From: Sabethes cyaneus
Lineage: Eukaryota > Arthropoda > Insecta > Diptera > Culicidae
Assembly: GCF_943734655.1 (NCBI RefSeq)
Contig: NC_071354.1
Span: 232,307,206 to 232,371,205 of the forward strand
Reading direction: 5' to 3'
Length of the DNA: 64,000 nucleotides
Both the position numbers and the translations under genes were made by a program. How positions within the stretch are numbered: position 1 is the first letter of the stretch; every line of letters starts with the position of its first letter. Positions 57,101 to 64,000 of the stretch are shown here, piece after piece. The notes below the pieces were generated by a model. The model was not told the origin of the DNA and ran no database searches. It saw nothing but the letters and a program-made list of their open reading frames with translations.

Positions 57101-60100
57101 TCTTGTCTAATAAGCCAATCGTCGTGTGTTCGAATTTCAAAAAGACTGTTCGGAATAGACTGTTAAAGTGAATAAGATCGTAGTACGTGCCCTGCAATTG
57201 TTCTGTACACTAACATTTGAATGCGAAGTTGGTCGAACAAAAAAACAGAAGGACGAATTCCATCGAACTGTGGTTCCGGTACTTTGCTTGATGTGCTCCC
57301 ACAAAATAGTTCCATAATCGCACAAAGGTACTTAGTTTTAGTTCTACATAGCTTGAGCGGTTCTAAGTCATACGCTAATTTTGAGTCAACAGCTTCAGTT
57401 GTCGTTTCTCTAGGAGGACTGATGGTAAAATGTCCAGTCGGGACCAAACGCGCCACCATCATATTTCAGGAAAGACTCATTTTCAAGCCTAATGTATAGG
57501 TCATAGAAACTTTCTATATTACACGAATCCTACGAAAAATGAAATTGATACGGTCAGGTTATTTATTACAATTACCCAGAAAAACCTTTTCGCGATATCT
57601 TAGAATCAATTGGTCTGGATCAAATCGCAAAATTAAAAAAAAAGTTAATGACAGCAACCGCTCAAGGATTTCTTAAGCTGCATTTTACTCTAATCAGATT
57701 TTTTAGATGTTGCAAACAGCCAGATTGATTTTGAACAATTGATAGTTGAGTAATTCTCGTTGAAACGGGGCCACTACTGACACGAGGTCTTCAAATATTG
57801 GAACTTTTACATTTAATTGGTTGGTTGAATGGTTAAAAACTAAGAATTACACTTTTAATACCTCGAAATAGTGGACCCCTCGTTCGCCAAGGGGCCTTAC
57901 AGTTTCATAAAAAGTTGAATTTTGAGCAAACCTTCATATCTATATTATGTGATATTTCACAAATTTGCCATGAAACAACTAACAAACGACCCAGTTCCGT
58001 AAAGAAGATTAAAAGTGTAATTCTTATTTTTAACCATTTTCAACCAATTAAATGCAAAAGTTCCAATATTTGAAGACCTCGTGTCAGTAGTGGCCCCGTT
58101 TCAGCGAGAATTACTCAGTTACAAACATCACAGAGCACCAAATTTTGATTTCGTTTTTCTCGAAATCAAAATTTTGTCACTTTACGGGGTCTGACTTAAC
58201 ACCGACTAATTGCTCCAGCGAAAATGGACCTGCCGATCATCGGGACGGGACCGGGATCTGGAATAATCGATTTAAGGCGTAGGTAGACACAGGAGTAGAA
58301 GCAGGCACAACGCTCCTTAATAATGAGGAGTACGAGCTGTTCAAACCACAAGTAGGGTGATTTATGTATTTTGGACAGGCGTTCGCGTTTTCTATTTTGG
58401 ACTTTTCCATTTGAGTTTGTCATAAATGTCCAAAATAGAATATGCGTTACGCCCGTCCAAAATAGATAAATCACTTCTTCTACTTCTAAAAGGATAATTA
58501 GATGCCTATACTGTTCTAAGGGGCCATCCAGATACAACGTGGACAGAAAAATACCAATTTTTAACCTCCCTGTCCCCCACCGTGGACAAGCGTGGACATT
58601 GACACAACCCCTACGCCTACGCCCCTGTTTGTCCGCGTGGACATTTTTTTCTTATGTGTAATTTAACAAAACAGAAATGCATGGTGCTAAATTTTGTTTT
58701 CAACTTGATTTATGCAGTATTTATAAAAAAAACATACACTCCAGTCTAAAGGCGGACACAATGTCTACGGATTTTGAGTCGCTGCGGAAATTTGGGTTTT
58801 TCCGTGCATTTTCTGTCAAATTCCCGCAGCGTTAAAATCCGTGTGCAAGGTGTTAGGACCTGAATTCTTCTGTTCATAGTAATCTTGTCTACAGCGAACT
58901 ATTATCGACTGTAAGAAAGTCAGTTTCAGTTTGACTTTTGCTTTTGATTCTTCTCCGTCAATATCCCTGTCTAACTAGAGCACCTCAGCTTTTCCGTCTA
59001 CTTCAACACAACACAGGACCTTTTCGATGCGACGCGGTTCATAAAATCCTCTGAAGACGAATCCTTCGGTAATGCTCGGTTCATGTGTTTACGTCAACAT
59101 ATGCCTCATCAGAAGATAAAACTTTATATGAGTCTAAAAACAATCACTGATTAATGGTTATGTATAATTAATTCAATATTTCTGTTTCTAATTTCTGTTT
59201 TTGGTATGAAAAAAAAAAAAACTTGTCCACGTGGACATTTATGATACCCTCTCCCCCCCTTCCGTGGACAAGCGTGGACATTTCCATACCCCCCACCCCC
59301 CCTCTAAACTGTCCACGTGATATATGTATGGCCTCTAAGTCGTGCCGATTTTGCATTGAAATCAAACAGTCAGCGCGGCGTCTTTACTTAGTAAAGTTTA
59401 TCAGGTACAATGCGCTAATAAGACCAGGACTACTGGTCTTATTAGCTACAGGAATGAGATGCGGACAATGCTTTGCGGGGATTTTCAAGCACTGGTCGTG
59501 TGCTCAGTATCCACAAAGTCGCTAATGCTTGTAAGGATACAAAGTGCGGTATATTCTGTGAGAACTCCTCGTAATAACTCCGCAAAAAGCTGAAATCACA
59601 TTGACCGTCAGCATACATCAACGGCAACGTAACGGAACGGAGCGTCAGTGACGGTCGCATGCGTTTTCAATGTGCACATTCACATGCGTCCGGAACATCA
59701 TATCACGGAACGCCAAGGTACGCTTTCGACGGTAGGTTGCCAACGGCACTCGCGGCCTGCGGTCTGAATCATGTATCAAGTGTCAAACAATGATTTTGTA
59801 AGGAATTCTGCCAAATGATCATTTATAATTTTGTTATTTTATGCCAAGCCGCGTTATGCCAAACAACATTATGCCAAATGAGGTAAAGCTTAGGATTGGG
59901 CCAAATTCCCGAAAGTATCGATAATTGAATATCAATATCAAATCCCCTGCTTTATCGATAATGTCGATATATCGTTCGTGAAGCATCTATATTAGATTTA
60001 TCGACACTATTTAAGGCGGCATTCCCCAATCCCAGGAAATGCTACGCACAAAAAGGGATTCATAATAATTAATCAATAAAAACATGTTGAGCAAAGAGAG

Positions 60101-63100
60101 TGCCTCCAGAACACGCACGCAACACGTCACTCGCTCCAGGGCAGCTCTATTTCGGACACGTCGCTTTGTACAGAAAACCGCACTCGTGCACCACCTGCCA
60201 AAGCTGTTCGCGCCCAACTAAATCGTATGTTGCCCAGGAATCCACAAAAATCCCGATACATCTGGATGACCTGCCGAAGAGTAAAAAATTGATCCCCAGT
60301 AGCACGGGCCTCCATAAAGCCCACCTGGTACTACCCTACGAACTCTTTTGCCACCGGAGCACTATGGGCCAGAAATCCGAATTTCGGGACAAAAATACTT
60401 ACGGTTTAACGGCATGTCTCAGCTCAATGTGGTCTTCGGCAACTTTTTGAATGAAAATGTGATGCATCTTTTGAAGGAGTCGGCCAATATTAACAACAAT
60501 TTAAGTAATAACTTTTTGAGTAATTTTTTTCTTCTTTTTGGTTTCAAAATATTAAAGATAAACCAATTTCAAGTATTTTTTCTGATTTTATCAAACTTCT
60601 ACCTTTTACCCATTTTCAGCAATAGACCTTTGTCAATAAACGACCCCTCAAATCACATTTCTAATTTTAACATGTTTATTTCAGAGTGTTGAAAAATTCA
60701 TTGCAGTAAACAACTCAATGAGATTTCAAGCACCATGAAATTTCAACCTTGATCAGAAGCGCCGAACTCACATATGAATTTCTCTCGCTATTATATGCGA
60801 TGTCTCTGTTGCTATGCGATGTGAACCAAATTCAGATGTCAGCATTTTGCTTACTTCTTCCATAGCTGACATTTCATACAACGAACCAGAGAGCGAAAGA
60901 GAATTAACCGCCGGGGGTACCCCCCCCCCTTCCTTTTCCGCTCTTCCCCCTCCTTCACCAAAAAATTTTCATTTCTTTCCCCTACCGTCCCTTCATCAAT
61001 TGTAGAACCATCGTTTCAAAAAAAAAAAAAAAAAAAAAAAATATTAAAAAATATATGTATGACCTCATTCCAAGGTCAAGACTAAAATCTTGAGATTAGT
61101 CTATCTGCAATTAGTTTGTATATCAATTTGTAGGGCATTGTTGAAGCTATCTGCCCAAATGTTCATTTAGAGAATACCTGGAAAATATCCTGGAAAACGA
61201 TTACTTCAATCAATCATTTTTCTTGTCAACGGCCAAGGCCAACTGCGCAGCATGTACCGCAGAGAGAATTCCAAGGAATCAAGTGGAACCATAAATAATA
61301 CCTAATTCCATTAAAATCCTTGAAATCAAGGGGAAGGAAGAAAGCGTGAACCTCCGTACCAAACGCTTCCCTTATAGACACAGACGTTGGGAGTATCTTT
61401 GCCAATAAAGGATACGTGATACTCCGAACCCTCGAGGATGAACTAATGGAATTTAGACCAGAAGCCAGGCTGCAATTGGCTTGGCCAAGGATATAGCGCC
61501 TTATTTTAGTCTACCAAAAATATTAGTTTAAATGATATAACGCTTGAAAATAAAGTCATGTGGTTTATTGGTTGTCTAAAACTACAGTTGTAAGGTTAGG
61601 AACTAAAAACCACACAACACAAATACAAATTGAAGTATTTTCAGGTATGGCCACGCGGAGGTACTAGGTAGGGGATAGATGGCTAAAGCTATGTTGGGCG
61701 CTTTTTCCTAGTTACCATTTCCATTTCATAACCGGAGTGGATCCTCTCTCATGAACAAAAAAAAAAATAGATTGATACATTTCAAGACTTACTGATTAAA
61801 TTTGTTACTTACTGATCCACTGATTCCAGTTCGTTTGGTTCAAAAGAGGAAAAATGCAACTAATGTACGCGTCTTCTTGGATCTGAATTTCCATTACTGA
61901 CCGCTAGGCTAGATACTAGACTGCTAATGTTGTGATGCGTGAGAAAAAATTCAATGGAAATACCTAGTTTTGATTTTGTCATCGCTCCATGCGCTGCTGT
62001 CAGTTGTAAGGGAACTGACGTTGAGTGATTTGCTTGTGCACCTTTTGAGACGTGAAGCCATTATTGTTCCGACCGACTTTTCTACGATATTTTATTGCAT
62101 ATGTCAAAGAGATTGTAGAAAAGTGCAGATCGTTGCGCATGTAGGGTACGGGTGGGTATTTTCAGCATGTTTCTAAATTCAACCTATTTGCCTTTTCTTT
62201 CGCCAATAAAAATACTTTGTCGACATACAATTTTAATATGTTTTAACTGTTTTCTCAAGCCTCTAAGTAATCTAATATATTATTTATTCAAAGAACGTCA
62301 AAGCCACCTGTTTTTCCACTAGAGCTAGGCCATGGGCTGAAAAAATAGATGCTATCGCTTAATGGGCCTAAATACCCTCCCGTGCCCTATTTTTTGTGGC
62401 TAAGATGAACTGGAAACTAAAATAAACAATTAACGGAATGATCTTTTGTATCAATTGTTGCGGATTGCTATAAAAGCCAGATGCCTTTTTTTTATTTTAT
62501 TTTTTTTATTAGGAATCCGGACATATGGGTCTTGCGCTTTATACACATGATATTAAAAAAATCACAAACATGAAAAACGTAGGTAACATAAGTTATATAA
62601 AAAACTTATTTTTAATTGATTCGATAAATCGATATTACGTTCTGTACGTCGTTTGCCATGGACATCATGGCCTTTCATTTCTATTATTTACGACAACCAA
62701 TTTTATTTTATTTTTGTGTAAGTATATATATGATTTGCTAAACTTGCTTTAAGTTTCGAATTCGTATTACTAAATTAAAAGATTATAATAGTTATTTATT
62801 TGATTCGCATTGCAAAAAAAACACTTTTGAATGTCAAGCAATTTCCCAAGCTGTTTGATTGGATTGGCTTGACTGGTTGGAGTTGTGTGAGAGACTGAGT
62901 TGACTAAATTTCGCGAAAAATCTGTCCAATTTTAATTGACGTATAATTATACGATTAATTCAATTTGTGGACGGGAATGGCTCTGTCAACGTCGAGTGAT
63001 ATAATGTGCGAATAAATGACCGCAGCTCAGCAATTCGATGGATGTCATCTCAGCGATTATTTTTGTTATGTTAGAGTTTCACAACCACTTTGGGTCATAA

Positions 63101-63964
63101 TCGCCGGAACGAAGCTACTGGTTGTTCTTCATTTCTATCGTGTAACCGCGTCTGAAAGCAAAATGCTATCCTACTCGGGTTTTATTTACAAAAAATGAGT
63201 GAAACAATCTTTATTGAATCGCCAGTTACATCCTTTGTCTTCTCAAAGTAAGTAGTATTGGCTTTTTATGAGCTTTGAAAGTAAACACTATTTGTGGTCT
63301 AATTTGCAACTGTTGTTTTGAGGCTCGACGTAAGGATTTGTTTTCATTTCCTTGCAATCATAACCGCAGACGTCGGTAGCCGGCTTTTTATTGAACGGAA
63401 AACATGTTATATGTATGGAATGCCAATCATTTGCGGATCGTTTTGCCGCATGACTGCTCGAATGCATCAGTGGGAGGAAACATGAGCTATTTGAGGGTGT
63501 TAACATCGCCACCGCCGCCACTTTGGAGTCAATGTATCGGCTGAACTTGAGCTCGGTGAACCGAGAAATCTGCTTAAATCGGCTATGTTTTAGGAAAAAA
63601 CTGCATTAGCTAATATCTTTGATTTACTGTTACTTTCGTTTTCCGTAAACATATTTTTAATATTCATTCATTAATTTATTAGGCACATAAACGACGAATT
63701 AATTGCAAACATTATCAATTTATTACTATTAAACAACGGATCAAATCAATTATATCTTCCCCCACGATTATGACGCGAAATTATGATCAATTTTTCCTGT
63801 TCTTCTTTCTTTCTGCACGCTACTCTTCAGAATGGGTCGGCGATTCGGACTCGGATGCCGGCGGACGGCTTGGCCTGTGGCAAATCTGCCAGAAAGATGA
63901 CCTGAAAGACAGCTGCAGCGGTAAACTGGAGAACTTGCTCGCGATGCAGTCAATCGCCTTCCAG
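54184..63964 (+). CDS. Tmhs: LHFPL-family tetraspan membrane protein (Tmhs-like), 5' part, partial at the right edge
   Basis: Coding exons 54184-54325 and 63831-63964 are joined across a 9505-bp GT-AG intron in matching phase and give the first 92 residues; a donor (gttagt) follows 63964, so more exons lie outside the window. The N-terminus (MGTKIEYVDSSHMYATNYIR) leads into a first transmembrane segment at about residues 24-44. The second exon encodes the first extracellular loop with the claudin/PMP22/LHFPL signature: W49, then GLW at 62-64, C67 and C76. Human LHFPL3/LHFPL5 have the similar YVRNSRAIGVMWAIFTIC region. The fly homologue is called Tmhs, and vertebrate LHFPL5 is part of the hair-cell mechanotransduction complex; a sensory role here is inference. 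Paralog assignment within the family is less sure than the family itself. Confidence 0.92.
55560..55725. repeat. Degenerate satellite (aaattggacttg-type), third block
   Basis: gaattggacttgaaattgga and related units, as at 12760 and 19330. It lies immediately left of an RT fragment. Confidence 0.65.
55726..56345 (+). pseudogene. Non-LTR reverse transcriptase fragment in the tetraspan intron
   Basis: In shifting frames the order is a WLRSYLVGKT block, SGVSQGSNMGPLLFILYVND, then YADDLNMFY with the catalytic YADD intact, a NFVYWCRRNRLTISISKCVM block and a VWTHHCGQ tail. Several frameshifts and stops break it. It is of the same general type (jockey/CR1-like) as the fragment at 4433-4830, but in the sense direction of the host gene. 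Confidence 0.88.
56390..56725 (-). mobile_element. tRNA-derived SINE, minus strand, copy 2
   Basis: Body blocks match 48690-49035 in order (gtattggggtttacccttcc, tgcactgtcaagag, tgaaggaagggtacatgagg, acctatgctaaagtcact). On the minus strand gggttcgaatc marks the B-box. It again follows the RT-type tail, so both loci carry the same RT-tail plus SINE arrangement. Confidence 0.7.
56730..57746. other. Tetraspan intron sequence, nothing recognised
   Basis: Overlapping minus-strand frames at 57000-57462 show no motif I can place with confidence; old retroelement sequence is possible. Confidence 0.4.
57747..58117. mobile_element. 371-bp inverted-repeat element (MITE-like)
   Basis: Arms of about 95-100 bp are inverted: tgagtaattctcgttgaaac at the left against gtttcagcgagaattactca at the right, continuing through cgaggtcttcaaatattgga and ttaattggttgg-type blocks. 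The centre is about 170 bp without coding. The target duplication is unclear. Confidence 0.8.
58357..58474. repeat. 118-bp palindromic element
   Basis: Left gtgatttatgtattttggac and right gtccaaaatagataaatcac are inverted, with a second internal inverted pair (ctattttggac and gtccaaaatag). It is a short hairpin-forming MITE-like unit. Confidence 0.75.
58521..59333. mobile_element. Inverted-repeat DNA element with 'cacgtggac' ends, 813 bp
   Basis: The left end ggccatccagatacaacgtg and right end cacgtgatatatgtatggcc are imperfect inverted repeats. Subterminal motifs tggacaagcgtggacatt occur near both ends (58590 and 59266). A flanking tctaag on both sides (58515-58520 and 59334-59339) may be the target duplication. 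It has no coding capacity. Confidence 0.7.
59340..61017. other. Tetraspan intron sequence, nothing recognised
   Basis: No gene or clear repeat was found. A C-rich tract lies near 60915-60930. Confidence 0.45.
61018..61041. repeat. Poly(A) tract
   Basis: About 24 consecutive A residues. It could be the tail of a lost retroposon, but no element body is visible to its left. Confidence 0.8.
61210..61740 (-). mobile_element. Retroposon related to the palindrome arms and to the 25605/44683 family
   Basis: On the minus strand the head (from 61740) contains cccaacatagctttagccat, matching the heads at 26464 and 45524. The body (61330-61520) matches the palindrome arms (for example agaagccaggctgcaattgg against aaaagccaggctgtaatagg). 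The tail is gattgattga near 61215. It therefore links the two families as variants with a shared head. Confidence 0.75.
61741..63830. other. Tetraspan intron sequence, nothing recognised
   Basis: AT-rich intron sequence up to the acceptor (ctcttcag) at 63823-63830. Short frames have no recognisable domains. Confidence 0.5.
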
Positions 63965-64000
63965 GTTAGTTCGTTGGTTAAGTTAGTTAGTTAGTGCTTG

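Noticed and set aside
57000..57462. Overlapping minus-strand frames as a possible gene
   Set aside because: Translations are interrupted and show no motif that I can place; at most an old retroelement piece.

Overview
The window looks like a culicine mosquito chromosome segment, most likely Aedes-type. Genes are few and split by very long introns. Most of the sequence consists of degenerate mosquito-type transposable elements (a DD37E Tc1/mariner element, BEL/Pao, several non-LTR retrotransposons, tRNA-derived SINEs, MITEs) and low-complexity satellites. Species assignment is inference from gene sequence and repeat content.

Four protein-coding genes can be supported. (1) A five-exon gene of unknown function on + (12299-20546, about 307 aa) has a 7.1-kb second intron filled with satellites and inserted elements. 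(2) A small secreted acidic protein on - (20564-20968) is convergent with it, with stops 17 bp apart. (3) A three-exon adenine phosphoribosyltransferase gene lies on + (23031-23729). (4) The first two coding exons of an LHFPL/Tmhs-type tetraspan gene lie on + (54184-54325 and 63831-63964), separated by a 9.5-kb intron; the gene runs off the right edge.

Layout. 1-12298 is mostly AT-rich, with dispersed repeats, a reverse-transcriptase fragment (4.4-4.8 kb) and a BEL/Pao remnant (9.1-10.0 kb). 12.3-20.5 kb is gene 1. Its big intron holds a pyrimidine-rich satellite with a kilobase-scale higher-order repeat, a 1.27-kb insertion flanked by perfect 58-bp direct repeats, and a 407-bp-arm near-perfect palindrome. 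20.5-23.9 kb holds the secreted-protein gene, a MITE with perfect 36-bp TIRs and 8-bp target duplication, and APRT. 24.5-31.0 kb is non-LTR wreckage with a nested retroposon and a DD37E element. 34.5-35.4 kb holds a second DD37E copy that shares the first copy's internal deletion. 35.4-39.8 kb is a mosaic of direct and inverted repeats around a minisatellite array. 44.1-48.6 kb is a 12-bp-like satellite with insertions. 48.6-51 kb has SINE/RT pieces and two decayed histone loci (H2A joined to H2B-like, and H2A). From 54.2 kb to the end is the tetraspan gene with more MITEs, SINEs and RT fragments in its intron.

Nothing here forms an operon or a cooperating gene set. The main interest is repeat architecture: the palindrome, the 58-bp flanking repeats, the shared-deletion transposon pair, the TIR elements with internal tandem repeats, and the histone pseudogenes. 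I saw no CRISPR array and no convincing intact tRNA or rRNA gene.
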